A program made the translations under genes and the position numbers. Positions 11,034 to 23,767 of a stretch of 64,000 nt of DNA are shown in pieces; positions within the stretch are counted from its first letter, which is position 1; every line of letters starts with the position of its first letter. Under the pieces are notes generated by a model. That model saw only the letters and a list, made by a program, of their open reading frames with translations, made no database searches and was not told the origin of the DNA. This DNA is from Poa pratensis. Its lineage: Eukaryota > Streptophyta > Magnoliopsida > Poales > Poaceae. The stretch lies in contig CAMZMU010000123.1 of the NCBI GenBank assembly GCA_947311845.1, positions 17,164,785-17,228,784 of the forward strand. Reading direction: 5' to 3'.

Positions 11034-14000
11034 TGATACGTCTCAAACGTATCTATAATTTTTGATGTTCTATGCATGTTTTATACCAATTGCTACATGT
11101 TTTATATACACTTCATATCATTTTTATGCATTTTCTGGGACTAACCTATTAACAAGCTGTCACAGTGCCAGTTCCTGTTTTCTGCTGTCTTTTTGTTTCA
11201 GAAAAGCCAGTCAGGAAATATTCTCGGAATTGGACGAAAATCAACGGGGATGAATATTACACCGACACGATGATGAAGTACGAAGGGCGAACGAAGAGGC
11301 GCCTCGAGGGGCCCAGACGCCACCTGTGCACGGCCCCACCTGGTGGCACGCCGGGGGGTCGTCTGGCTCCCTCGGGTGGCCCCTCGCGCCGCCCTTTCGC
11401 CTATATATTCACCTCCTGCCGAAAACCCTAAATACCCGAGCATTATTCCACGAAAAGTTCCGTCGCCGCCGCCGTCGACAACCCTAGTTCGGGAGGGTTC
11501 TGAAGCTCTTCCCGGCACCCTGCCGGAGGAGAAAATCATTGCCGGAGGGCTCTACGCCACCATGTCCGTCTCCGGACAGATGCGTGAGTAGTTCATCCTT
11601 GGACTACGGATCCATAGCAGTAGCTAGATGGTTGTCTCTCCACTTTGTGCTATCATGTTTAGATCTTGTGAGCTGCCTAACATGATCAGATCATCTAATT
11701 GTAATGCTACATATTATGTTTGCTGGGATCTAATGAATTGTGAAGTTATGATCAAGTTGTTTATCTATTTATCTACTGTTTCATTTATGTTCTTGCATGC
11801 TCTCCGATGCTAGTAGATGCTTTGGCCAAGTAGATGCTAGCATCTCCAAGAGGGAGTATTTATGCTAAATAGTGGGTTCATGCCTTCAGTAATCTGGGCT
11901 CGAGCAACAGAAACGACTAAGCTTGTGGATGTGTTGTTGGCACTAGGGAGAAAATAACTTTGCTTTGCTTATATGCGTTGCTTATATGTCTCATGCATTG
12001 TTTACATTACACACCATGCTTAATATAATTATCCGTTGTTTGTAAGTTAATACTCGCGGGAGACACGGATGTTATCTCGGGAGTGAATTATTAGTCATAG
12101 ATGCAGCTGGTAAGCGGTCCATGTAAAATGTTGTAATGCAAATAAATACTACGTTAAACATCTTGTCATAATATGCATTGTCATGCGTTTGTCATTTGTC
12201 AATTGCCCAGCTGTAATTTGTTTACCCAACATGCATGCTATCTTTTATGTAAAGACATGATGCATGTAAAATGCATACATGAACTTTACATTTTATTACA
12301 TGTTATTCCATGTTATTTGCATCATATAAGGGTTATATTCATGATTTATATTAAGTTTTGGGGATAATTAACAACTCCCCCATTTTTCTGGAATTAACCC
12401 TGCGCTGTCAGAAAACCCCTTTTTCTATATTTTGATGTTTCAAGGACCCAAACGACGTCCAAATGACCTGAAACTTTACGGGGATCATTTTTTTGGAAGG
12501 AACGAAACGTAGGCGCAAAGGAATCGAAGAAACGGAAACCAGAAGGTCAAAAGGGGTGGGCCCATGTGGCCAGATTCCCTGACCACGTGGGGTCCCCCAT
12601 CCTGGCCCTCGGGCCTCCGCTGCCGTCGATCTTTCTTCCCGAAGCTTCGTCTTGACCTAAAAACGACTATATATAGACCACCCAGCGATTTCGCGAAAGA
12701 GAGCGCCGCAGAAACACAGAAACCACGAAACAGAGATCTGGAGCTGAAGATTGGAGGGGGAAAACTCCGGCGGGGCGCTGCCGGTGTGGTCTCCTTCCCC
12801 TCCAACAATATCTCCACCGACACCATGATGAAGAGGGAGTAGTCCACCCCTGGACTATGGGTTTGTGGAAATAACTTATGTATCTCTCCTCTCTATGAGC
12901 TTCACTAATTAGTACCGTATGAGCTGCCGAACATGATTACGGTCATCTATGTAATTCCTTTGTGGTGAATCTTTATTATGAGTTAATACATGTTTGAGAT
13001 TGCAATGGTTTTGTTTCAGTTATGAAAGTAGATGCATATTATGTACCCCGTTCTTATTTACTTGTCATGATCAAGCATGTATGAGAGCATGTGAGGGGGA
13101 ACGTGTGCATTAGTTGGAGTAACGGGGGGTGGCTAGTGCGGTGAACGTGAGAGAAAGTTCTGCGATCCATTTGGGTTTTCTACCTTACTTTGTTGCCTCA
13201 CTAGGGATAAACAAAAATACCATGCTACCGGAGAGTGGATGTGACCTTGGCCACTATCTCCATGACTAGATCTAGCATGTTCTTATTTTAACTTCATGTC
13301 ATTGAACTTATTGCTATGCTCTGATTTATCTTAATTACTAAGGTGTTATGATTTAGTTCGCATCTTGGTGGAGCATAAGAGAGAAAACAACTTATACTTG
13401 AGATCTCTATGTTAGGACGTGATGCCCATATTATTAATAACTTGTCAAACCATGTCTTGCCATCTTACATGTTAATTTTAGTGTTCCATTGTCTACCACG
13501 TTATCAAGAGAGAGTGCATTTGTGAAACCATGAACCCCTGTTCATTTTTAATCATAAGAAACACCTTTCCAACACTTTTATCATCACTTTTGTTTGCTGC
13601 CATTATTAAATCCGAAAATACAAAAACACTTTTACATCTTGCATTCATCATAAAAAAACCCAAAAATATCATTTATCATTACTACCATCATCCTTGCATA
13701 TTTATTTTACCATCATTGCATATTTACTTATTGTTTGCATTGCATATTATTTTATTATCATTCTCACACCTTGTGCTTGACAACCACTTGGTGAGGTTGA
13801 GGGCACAAAACAATTTATTTTGTTGCAGGTTCTCAAGAGAAGGATAAGGAGATAACACCTGAAATACTGGTTCCCCGAGAGTTCGATATTAAACCCTCGA
13901 GTCACCCCTCGTGGGGAAAACTGTCTTCCACTACTACATACACTCTGCACTTGGAGTCTCAACCTAACCCATTTACTTTTCACGCAGGTACCACGCGAAG

Positions 14001-14532
14001 GGGCTAGCAACTTTTCTGGCGCCATTGTGGAGGAACTACGTGAAGGGCCATCAAGACGTTTTCTGGCGCCGTTGCCGGGGAGCGAAGAAGCAACACCGCA
14101 TCAAGGTTCCCTCGTCAACTACGCGCCCGTCATAGTAGCATCATTGGGTATCAAGACACCACTAGTGAACTGTGGACCCCGGTCCATTCTTCTACACTGA
14201 TAAAACCACCGTTTTCACTACGCTCTACAATCACTTGTTCGCTGTTCCTTTTTGCATTTATATTTATTCTCCACACCATACGTTTAATCCTTTGTATTCA
14301 GCAAGCCCGGGAGATTGACAACCTTCCTGTTTCGCCGGGGCAAAGTATTTTGATTGTGTTCTGTGTAGGTCCACGTCAATAATCGTAAACGGCGACATTG
14401 ACACCGTGTTGAAGCCCTTCCACCTCGTACTGGATTCGATAACCTTGGTAGATTTCAAGGAAAAATTGTTGCTGCACTACTTTATACCTTCTTCTTGGGA
14501 TTTCACAACGAACGTGTGTTTTCACGTCATTA
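11034..14532 (+). mobile_element. Solo LTR (TGATACG family), interrupted
   Basis: It starts TGATACGTCTCAAACGTATC and is flanked by CATAT at 11029-11033 and 14533-14537. It is colinear with the LTR at 60282 through shared blocks such as CGTGAGTAGTTCATCCTTGG and GAACTGTGGACCCCGGTCCA. No internal retroviral sequence follows, so it is a solo LTR. About 1.6 kb of its own sequence remains after removing the nested element. The 3' end (..ATTA) differs from the usual CA, so the terminal bases have diverged or the border is off by a few bases. Confidence 0.7.
12258..14153 (+). mobile_element. Solo LTR (TGATGCATG family), innermost layer
   Basis: It starts TGATGCATGTAAAATGCATA, ends GGGTATCA, and is flanked by AGACA at 12253-12257 and 14154-14158. 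Its 5' part resembles the LTRs of the complete element at 36863-42879, but its 3' part differs. It contains two primer-site-like motifs (TGGCGCC.. near 14025 and TGGCGCCGTTGCCGGGGA near 14062) upstream of its own end, which is unusual for an LTR. Confidence 0.75.
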
Positions 14533-14834
14533 CATATACCGGATCCTACAATTGTGCAAAATTTCTATCCGAAATGCTTTATATTTTGGGCTGTGTAAAC
14601 AAGACAAATTCTGACCAGATTTGGAGGTGCACTGTAGACACTAAATTTGTCTTTTTTTGTAGCGTAGAATACGTCATATTTTGAATTAATATTTTGCACA
14701 TTCGTAGAGTATATCCGTGGCTATTTTGCACATATTTTTTCAGATTTTTTAACACTTTAAAATTTGTATTTTGAATGTTCAAAACAAAGAGCTACATGTA
14801 GCCCGAGCTACAAAACTCCACACTCCTAAAGTAG

Positions 14835-17800
14835 TTGCTTCTATGGAGGCCAACGCACCAAGGTTTGAGGTTCAAAAGCTCCCTCACAAATAGAGGCACA
14901 CAAGTAATAACCTATCCGAAGATCTTGCTACTCCGGCTACACCTTCCACATTCACTAGTACATAAACATGAATCAAATACATGCCAAAACCCTCACTAGC
15001 CATGGATTTTAGGGTCGTTGCCTCCCACATGTCACTGATATGGCGATCTTAATACAATGGTTACGACTCAGTTGCTCTTGTGAACACATAGTAAAAAGTG
15101 GCAACATTTTTTTTATGTGAACAATATAAATTAAAAAGGATCATGTCACCAACATTATTGTATCATCTCACTTGCAGCTTGATGACGGAGACCAGGACGA
15201 GCTACAGGGATGAGTCCACCATTAGATTCTCCGTATTCCACCTCACCTAAAGGACACAACAACCAAAGTAAAATCCATAAGAAAGTAAAAAAAAATCTAG
15301 ATCTATTCTTATTTTCTCTAATACTAACACCTCATCAAGACAACGATCACAAGCAAGTATTTTTTTACCTTTTCTTGTTGGAGGGCCGACCGGCCCTTGA
15401 ACAACAACTTACCCGTTCTTATTAAACATAGATCATATACAAGTAAACCATAGATTAACTAAGCTCCAGATCAAATATAAGAATATATTCCTTAGAGATC
15501 AAACACATTGAGTTGGCTTTTGGTCGCCCACGTGTATGCGTCGGCATCGGTACCAACGTTGGCGTGTTGGCCTCTAGCTTTTCCATGTATGCCTCTCTAT
15601 TTTGTCACTGCTACAAAACCTCACATTAGAGACGCTACCTAGAGCCGGTTAAACCAAAAGAAATGACCGTCCGGGATGAAAGCCCTGTCGGGTGAAATTT
15701 TGGGTCCGTCTCTGATAATTTGGGCGTTGGTTTTTATTGCCGACCGTCACCAAAATTATTACCATTGGAGACGGCGAGGATATTTGACCGGCGCCGAGTG
15801 CCCCAAAGTCAGCTCGTCTGATGGCTAGGGAGGCAGCGATGGACTCCTTCTCCTCCGCCCTTGAGGGTTTCCAGTGGCCTTGGCTCATTCTGACGACAAA
15901 GAGAACCTTGTGGCGGTTTCGGCTTCGGCGTCCTCCTTCTCTGCCTCCTCGGATTTTTCCTTGCACTCCTTTGTTGCCATGAGATGGACAATGCCAGCAG
16001 TAGTGAAAGACCAAGATGTTGCCTAGAGCGGGGGGGGGGGGGGGGGGGGTGGATAGGCATTTTATAAACAATTATGGATTTGACGTGAAAGCCTGTGGAA
16101 ATAAACAGGTTGTTTAGTTTTCAAACACAAATCCTAAATATGCTAGGCTCAACTAAGTGCACGAACAATAACTTAAGCTAAACAAAATGAACACAAGATA
16201 TAACACATGTAATAAGCAACAAAAGTAAATTTATTAAAAAATATGCATGCACAAGGATTTGAAGATACAATTTGGATAAAACACCATTAAATCCAAAAAA
16301 GCCACAAAAGGTGTGACAAAACACATTTGTTGCCCAAATTATATCAAATAGTAAAATCAACAAATTATTTATGACAAATATCAACAAATAAACTAAGTAA
16401 ACTCCATTTGATCATAAAAGATGAATAAAACACACATTCTCAGAGACTTATCTCATATAGGTAAATAAAAGATAGAATAAAGAATGCGATAACAAGGTAA
16501 CTAATAGCAAGGTTTGAACAAATAAATCAAACCCTCTACACTTTTCACAATGGATAATTATTAATTTTGATATTAATGTACCCTTAAAAGCATTAACAAT
16601 GAACTATGCATCGATGTAGTTTTACCTATTCCTCCATATAGACATGCCAACCATTTTTTAGAACTTTATTGCACTCTTCTATTAAAATAAATTTTTAAGT
16701 TCGGGTCAAATTTAACAAGGGAGGATCGATACTTAATTTTCGTTAAATCCTTCTCTTAACATGTTAGTGTTGCTTCAATATTAGGGAAAAATTGCGAATG
16801 CTAAGAAAAAATATTGCATTTAATTGCGCATGAGCATTACACGATTGTTATAATTCAATTTCTAGGTGCTCTTTCTACCACATAAAATGTATCAAACGAT
16901 CATGTAGGGATCAACCCAAACTTGAGGTGACCAGGTAATATTAGCTTATTTTCCTATTACACGTAGCAAAATTAACTACATCACCATGAGGGTAAATTTA
17001 AGGTGAGATTTTTTTGCTATACAATTTAACGTGTCCATCATTACAAATATATATAATTATCACTTTTAATTATTTTTTGTAGATAAATTTGTACGAGTTA
17101 TTTCTTTTCAAGAGAAAATTTTATGATGATTGAACAATTATTGATTTTAAAAATAAAATAGATGAACCATATTCCTCCATAGATTAGTTTATGTCACTTA
17201 GTGCATTATACCGTGTATACATATGAGTATGCGTTTGTGTTTATTAAAGTAATTAAGTATCTTGGTTACAATATCTGAAACATCCTAGCGAACAAATATC
17301 TATAAAGAGGCTTCTTATACCCATGAGAGAAGACGACGAAGAGAATATTTAATCTAATTTATATTCACGCGATGTGATATTCTGAGAGAAAATTGTAATG
17401 ATGCCAGACGACCAATTTGTCAAAGTTATTGAGCTTTCGAGAGAAAATTACACACGTACCATCAGAAACTTGGCTATTTCCATTTTCTCCAGTATACAAC
17501 TGAAGTTCCACACAAATCCTAGATATGAGTAAACATTTTGGTGAGCGTCAAATAACTGTTGAAAATAAAACTTTCATGTTTGATACAAAATTAGACCTCG
17601 GAAAATAAGGCAATTAGCACAAACAACATATTTTGCCGATAAGTGAAAAAAATGACAAGGGTTTGGTGTCTCACTCGATCAACAACCCATCATTGTGCTG
17701 TTCTTAAGGAAATATGTCGGCATGAAATTCAGTCAGAACACGGAGCCAAAAGGGAACCAATTGTGATTTGGAACCGCTTAGTCTAAAATATCAAAAAGAA

Positions 17801-18104
17801 GTCGTCGCGATCATCCTTGATCAACATAAAAAATATTCATAGCGAATTATTTGTGCAATAAAAATAATTGTTGTGGAAACTATCCAAAACAAAAGAAGTT
17901 AATTTACTCTAAGTATATCTGGTGATCATCAATATTTGGGAAAGTCCATACAATTTAGGATAAAAATAAGTATATGACCAAAAAAGGCTTGAATGTAACA
18001 TGTCTTGTTTTCTGTAGAGATAGAACTAAGAAAGAACCATTCATAAGTAATCCGTCAAGATCGTGCACTTTTTCTTATTTATCATCTGATGAAGGTACTA
18101 AGAA
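14835..18104. other. Long unassigned, mostly AT-rich intergenic stretch
   Basis: I see no gene here. Contents: a GC-richer patch at 15600-16075 with only short unrelated frames, a 20-base G run, and AT-rich DNA from 16076 to 18104 with many stops in all frames. Any transposon remains are too decayed to name. Confidence 0.5.
16030..16049 (+). repeat. Poly-G tract (20 G)
   Basis: An uninterrupted run of 20 G, preceded by AGAGC and followed by TGGATAGG. It is a possible quadruplex former and also a place where sequencing length errors are common. Confidence 0.9.
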
Positions 18105-18457
18105 TCTATCTATTATATACCAAAAGCAAAATGAGTTAGTTTTTCGAGGCACCACGTTAAGCCACATCATCTAAATTAATTTTAGTAGTTAGATCTAAAA
18201 TATATGGCTAAGATGTAACAAGAGATTTGTAGTTACGTAACGATAAATTTCAGTTTGACACGTTTAATCCGGATGTACACAAGACGTGGATTAAAAAAAA
18301 AGAGACTTGACACGTTTAATCTGGATGTACGTGTATCTGAAAAATAAGAGACCCGAGCAGGTACGTACTACCAACTCAGCCCAAGCCAATAGCACTCACC
18401 CAAAAAAAAACTAACGGCTCACGTTCGTCCCGATTTCTTTTGGCACGTAGCTAGATA

Positions 18458-18580
18458 CTTCCTCCGTTCCAAATTATATGACTTGTATTTGTCCAAAAGT
18501 GGATATATCTAGACATGTTACAGATTTAGATACATCCGCTTTTGGACAAATGGAAGTCATCTAATTTGGAACGGAGGGAG
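18458..18580. mobile_element. Stowaway MITE
   Basis: The termini CTTCCTCCGTTCCAAATTAT and its complement ATTTGGAACGGAGGGAG are flanked by TA on both sides. The 123-bp element is nearly palindromic along its whole length. It lies inside the Helitron. Confidence 0.9.
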
Positions 18581-18622
18581 TACCTATCGGTTTGTGTGCA
18601 ATTCATTGCATCATGTCAATTG

Positions 18623-19440
18623 CTACTCCAAAGTGAACTTGACATGTTACAATCCACACAAAAAACTACTGCTCTGGCTAGAATATGGTGGTACACGTAC
18701 AACAAAAGAAAATATCGACTTTTTTTTTGAGAAAATAAAAAATGCTTCTCTGGTAGTAGTCGAGCATACTAATATATCCAGGCGCATTTAAATTTCAGTG
18801 ATCAATGACGTACGATTTTAACCATAAAATTAGTATATTGACATATGGAATTAAAGAATTTTGTAAGACGAGCAACAAAGACCAGCACATACTACTCCAA
18901 AGTAAACTTGACATGTCACGATCCACAAAAAAACCTACTGCTCCCGCTAGAATATGGTGGTAAACTTGACATGTCACGATCCACAAAAAAACCTACTGCT
19001 CCCGCTAGAATATGGTGGTACACATACAACAAAAAAAGATCGACTTCCTTTTTTTGAGAAAGTAAAAATGCTTCTCTGATAGTAGTTGAGCATACTAATA
19101 TATCCAAGCGCATTTAAATTTCACTGATCAATGACGTACAATTTTAACCATAAAATTAGTATATTGACATATGAAATTAAAGAATTTTGTAGGACGAGCA
19201 ACAAAGACCAGCACATACTACTCCAAAATAAACTTGACATGTCACGATCCACACAAAAAAGCTACTGCTCCGGCTAGAATATAGTGGTACACGTACAACA
19301 ACAAAAGTATCGAATATATCCAACATATAAGGCGCATTTAAATTTCACTGATCAATGACGTACAATTTGAACCACAAAGTTAGTATATTGACATATGAAA
19401 TTCAAGAATTTTGTAAGACGAGGAACAAATACCAGCACAA
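18623..19440. repeat. Tandem repeat, three ~265-bp units with an inner 58-bp duplication
   Basis: Units begin CTACTCCAAAGT.AACTTGACATG at 18623, 18892 and 19218. Each carries CTAGAATATGGTGGTACAC, ATTTAAATTTCA.TGATCAATG and GACATATG.AATT. The second unit has an extra perfect 58-bp duplication (18903-18960 and 18961-19018). It is Helitron-internal and non-coding. Confidence 0.85.
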
Positions 19441-20514
19441 GAATAGTGTGCCTTATAGTTTTGGATGGAGGGAGTATATATGTAATATGTTTGTACATGA
19501 GTGGACCAAAAATGATAAGATACATACATGGTTTTTCTAAGCATACGATGCGATATAGACATACACACGAGTACATTGCCACCGTATGGCGCACGCGCAC
19601 ACACACACATAGTCTACTGACGACCAGCATTGTGGAGCATCAATATTTGCGAAGTCACCACTATTATTGACGGTAATGTCGTTTGCCGTTTAAAATATAA
19701 TCTATTTTAGCGAGACACGTATGGTGCAGAAACAAATGTTTCATCCCTGGTGCTGGGTTGGAGCACCTTCCTACCCATCTAACCACACATGGGTTCTCCA
19801 ACAAATAATTACACTTATAATGTATTGAGTACAAATAGTGAGAGACTAGATAGGATCTAATGTTAATATGTCTGACGTGGAATCCTAATGAATCTCATAG
19901 TTTTTATATGTTCATTGTTATCCAGGGTGTTGACATGTGATGATTAGGGATACAAGCTCCCTTCTAGCCATACAACCACACATTAGTTCTCTAAGATATA
20001 TGCATTTCTAATTATCATTTCAAAACATAAAACAACATATGAATGGTGAATATTGAGTATACCCCAAATCACAATAATGACCCAAATATTAAAGATATTG
20101 TCGACATATGTGATATACTATATCACTTTTGTTGATGTTAGAAAACTCAAAACTCTCATGGTTATTTCAACCAAAATTCAATTTTTTTTGTAACTATACA
20201 TATAATACGGACATTAACCCTCGCCTACTAATCTGACATCATACATAAAATAAAGGTATGTTTACTAATACAATATCTAATATCACAAATATAGTATACA
20301 TGGGCGTTTAAAGAAATGACGTAATAATCCTTGGCCTAGAAATTAATGTTGTTTGATGATAAGTATTCACATATGTCATTTTTAAGTTTATGGCGGTAGA
20401 GCTGTATTATTTCTTAATACATAATGTGATATCAACGAAAACACAATTTAATTCCTTGCAGCCTTTAGCATACTAAAGACAATTCTCTCGCATTTACGAG
20501 GGCCACCATGCTAG

Positions 20515-20864
20515 TAATAATAAAAACACCAGGAATTTCAAAAAGTGTAAGTTAAGGAGCATGTATTACATATGACGTGGCAGTTTACCATCGTATACCT
20601 ACGGTACACAACAATCCAAGGTAGTACTCGGCTAGCCACTAACACACGAGCTCGTTCGAACTTGACTAGGCATTAACTCGCGAGCTCGTCAGCTTGCGGA
20701 GTCCGTGTCCTTCAGCGGCAGAGTCCGGGTGGATGGCCTCGATCAGGGATCGATCGCTACGGAAACGCAGCTGGCCAAGTCAAGGAGGCACTCCTTCCGT
20801 GCATGTATGCGAACTGAGCATCATCCCCTCGCGGCTCTGCGCGCCTCTTGTACTACACAGTTTC
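20515..20864. other. Intergenic, nothing recognised
   Basis: Moderately GC-rich DNA between the Helitron and a Tourist-like MITE. Short frames on the plus strand have no recognisable domain and poor start context. Confidence 0.4.
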
Positions 20865-21259
20865 AGGGCTCATTTGGTAGTAAGGGTAGCAAAACCCAGG
20901 ATAGGAAAGCCCCAGAGAGGGAATTCTGATGCACACTGTGCATCCCCGGTTCTCACGGGGAGATTGAAAACCCAGGCTAGCAAACCCCTGTGCTCATTTG
21001 GTAGCAAGGAGGACTTCCCACGGGGGACATCTCCGAGAGACACATGCTCATTTGGCAGCAAGGAAGGAAAACGACATATAATTCTAGTCATTTTTTTTTG
21101 AAATACCACATAAAATTCGTATAAGCATAACTTAATCAGCACCAACACTAGCTGAATCAAACAGCGCACATGTTTACACAAAATAAAAATAAAATCAGAA
21201 AAAATAACACAGATTGTAAATCCTAGTACCAGGATCGAATCCAACACCTGAATGAGCCC
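20865..21259. mobile_element. Tourist/Harbinger-like MITE with TCA duplication
   Basis: Terminal inverted repeats are GGGCTCATTTGG on the left and GAATGAGCCC on the right. TCA occurs on both sides (20862-20864 and 21260-21262). The motif CTCATTTGG.AG.AAGG recurs two more times inside (around 20993 and 21050). There is no coding capacity. It ends about 545 bp upstream of the CHLP start codon. Confidence 0.7.
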
Positions 21260-21262
21260 TCA

Positions 21263-21804
21263 CCGGGAGACGGCAGGGGAAGAAGGCGACGGATGCAAAG
21301 TTTTCGATGCAAGGCGATGGCACGACCTGAATTGCTTGACAAACACGGACTGATGCATGATGTATAGTCTCTTGACGCAGCGACGGAAAGGCATGGACGC
21401 ATGCATGGTGGTCTTGATGCTGTGGCATTTTCGAAACAAAAGTGTGACATGTATATGAACAGTACCTTATTGGTCACCCAAATCCGATCATAATTTTTAT
21501 TTTGACGTGGCAAAAGCATCACCCATTGTTGCCCATAATTCAGAACAATCCAAACGAGGCCGTCCGATTTGGCAAAACCTCATCCACTCTCGCGGATCAA
21601 ACGGCAAAAGCGAATGCACACGAAAAACCTCATCCATACGCGCGATCTCAGCCCTCCATGGCCCCGATCCGACGGCCGGCCTGCCCCGCAATCCCCCTCA
21701 CGGCCTCATCCTATCCTCGGCCTCTCCGCCCCACTTCACTACTACTCCCGCCACCGCACGTCCAGCCCGAGCCAGGAGCCGCGCACGCCGGCAAGCAAGC
21801 AACA
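21263..21804 (+). promoter_or_regulatory. CHLP upstream region with a G-box-like site
   Basis: ACGTGGC at 21505-21511 is a G-box/ABRE-type core, common in light- and ABA-responsive plant promoters. I see no clear TATA box. The last ~150 bp is a C-rich leader. A regulatory role is inferred from sequence alone. Confidence 0.35.
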
Positions 21805-23767
21805 ATGACGTCCCTCTCCTCCTCCGCGGCCACGGGGCGCGCCACGTTCCTCCCTTCCTCCTGCCGGGCGGCGCCGAGCAGGAGGTCGCGGCTGCTCGTG
21901 GCCCGCGCGTCGGCGTCGAGCCCGAAGCTCCCGGGCGGGCGGCGGCTCCGCGTCGCCGTGGTGGGAGGGGGACCCGCGGCCGGCGCGGCGGCGGAGGCGC
22001 TTGCCAAGGGCGGCGTGGAGACGGTGCTCATCGAGCGGAAGATGGACAACTGCAAGCCCTGCGGCGGGGCCATCCCGCTGTGCATGGTGTCCGAGTTCGA
22101 CCTGCCGCTCGACCTCGTCGACAGAAGGGTCACCAAGATGAAGATGATCTCGCCCTCCAACGTTGCCGTCGACATCGGCCGCACGCTCGCCCCGCACGAG
22201 TACATCGGGATGGTCAGGCGCGAGGTGCTCGACGACTTCCTCCGGACACGCGCGCAGAAGGCCGGCGCCGAGGTCCTCAATGGACTCTTCCTAAGGTATA
22301 CTCCGTACATACCAGTCGATCAAATGAAATGTTATATAGGAGTATGAGCTTGCCGGTAGGAGTTTTGCACTTCTCCTGCCGTCGTGTTGGATTTGATTCT
22401 GTCACTATCACTGAGCACGAGTGCTAAAATGCAGTAAGAATTAGAGAATGGCAGAACTATACTCGCACGATTAATTTAAGAGCAGAGTCTCTCTGCCTCA
22501 TTTTGGCAGAACTATACTTTCACTATAATGTATCTTGGCCTGCATGCATGTTTGTCAAGTGTCAAACTATCAACAGTCCACACCCAGGTTCTAGTACCTG
22601 TGCAAGACTATATACTACTCTGTCGTTTAACAATCGTTTCAAATTTAACATATCAACTGAACCAACTGAACACATGCTACAAATGTCAGTTATGAATAAG
22701 CTGTAGCTAATCTCTGTTTTGACTTTTGAGACATAAGCATTGTCAAATTCTAATCAATCAATCTGAGCTTACTGTTACCGATCTTCAGGTACGAGGAGCC
22801 CAAGGAGCGCAACGGCACGTACACGATTCACTACAACCACTACGACAGCTCCAACGGCAAGGTGGGCGGCGAGAAGCGTTCATTCGAGGTAGACGCGATC
22901 GTGGGGGCGGACGGCGCCAACTCTCGCGTGGCGAAGGACATGGGCGCCGGCGACTACGAGTACGCCATCGCGTTCCAGGAGCGCGTCAAGATCCCCGACG
23001 ACAAGATGCGCTACTACGAGGAGCGCGCGGAGATGTACGTCGGCGACGACGTCTCCCCCGACTTCTACGGCTGGGTGTTCCCCAAGTGCGACCACGTCGC
23101 CGTCGGCACCGGCACCGTCACCCACAAGGCCGACATCAAGAAGTTCCAGGCCGCCACCCGCCTCCGCGCCAAGGACAAGATCGAGGGCGGCAAGATCATC
23201 CGCGTCGAGGCCCACCCCATCCCCGAGCACCCACGCCCCAAAAGGTAACAATCTCTGTTCTTTTGCAACAACGATTGCCCCGCGATCAGTTGGGGCCCGT
23301 CTGATCGTGTTCTATGATCATTGTATATCAGGGTGTCGGGGAGGGTGACGCTGGTGGGAGACGCGGCGGGGTACGTGACCAAGTGCTCCGGCGAGGGGAT
23401 CTACTTCGCGGCGAAGAGCGGGCGGATGTGCGCGGAGGCGATCGTGGCCGGGTCGGCGAACGGGACGCGGCTGGTGGACGAGGGCGACCTTCGCAAGTAC
23501 CTGGCGGAGTTCGACCGCCTCTACTGGCCCACCTACAAGGTGCTGGACATCCTGCAGAAGGTGTTCTACCGCTCCAACGCCGCGCGGGAGGCGTTCGTGG
23601 AGATGTGCGCCGACGACTACGTGCAGCGGATGACCTTCGATAGCTACCTCTACAAGCGCGTCGTGCCGGGGAACCCGCTCGAGGACATCAAGCTCGCCGT
23701 CAACACCATCGGCAGCCTCGTCAGGGCCACCGCGCTGCGCCGGGAGATGAAGAACCTCACCTTGTGA
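21805..23767 (+). CDS. CHLP: Geranylgeranyl diphosphate reductase, chloroplastic
   Basis: This NADPH-dependent flavoenzyme reduces the geranylgeranyl chain (of GGPP or geranylgeranyl-chlorophyll) to phytyl, supplying chlorophyll, tocopherol and phylloquinone side chains in plastids. Exons are 21805-22295, 22789-23244 and 23332-23767, with GT-AG introns and consistent phases, giving 460 aa, the usual family length. Residues 1-47 form a Ser/Arg/Ala-rich transit peptide. VAVVGGGPAAGAAAEAL (about 50-66) is the dinucleotide-binding fold. CKPCGGAIP (83-91), VGADGANSRVAKDMG in exon 2, and LVGDAAGYVTKCSGEGIYF (from about 323) are diagnostic. No frameshift or premature stop was seen, and the protein ends MKNLTL. 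It is the only plainly intact conserved gene here. The first exon is very GC-rich, as is common in grass genes. Phytyl supply links it to chlorophyll synthase and tocopherol enzymes encoded elsewhere. Confidence 0.97.

Larger units (their letters stand above)
10925..14825. mobile_element. MULE-type TIR element, split by nested solo LTRs
   Basis: Perfect 9-bp duplications CTAAAGTAG lie at 10916-10924 and 14826-14834. The ~35-bp inverted termini align without gaps around TTTTGTAGCCCGGGCTAC (left) and TTTTGTAGCTCGGGCTAC (right, complement). The 9-bp duplication suggests Mutator-like mobilisation. Without the nested LTRs the element is only about 0.4 kb and has no transposase, so it is a MITE. 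Confidence 0.75.
18105..20514 (+). mobile_element. Non-autonomous Helitron, same family as 1278-6934
   Basis: The 5' end is TCTATCTATTATATACCAAA after A. The 3' end is CTCTCGCATTTACGAGGG then CCACCATGCTAG, followed by T. The first ~100 bp match the second Helitron (CCACGTTAA.CCACATCAT, GGTTAGATCTAAAATATATG). It carries a Stowaway MITE and an internal tandem repeat but no coding sequence. Confidence 0.85.

Noticed and set aside
15600..16075. Possible CACTA-type transposon end (CACTGCTACAAAA near 15608)
   Set aside because: The tip does not match CACTA ends well, and no partner terminus or subterminal repeats were found.
22880..23251. Long antisense frames across CHLP exons
   Set aside because: Mirror frames of GC-rich coding exons; the sense strand encodes a complete conserved enzyme.
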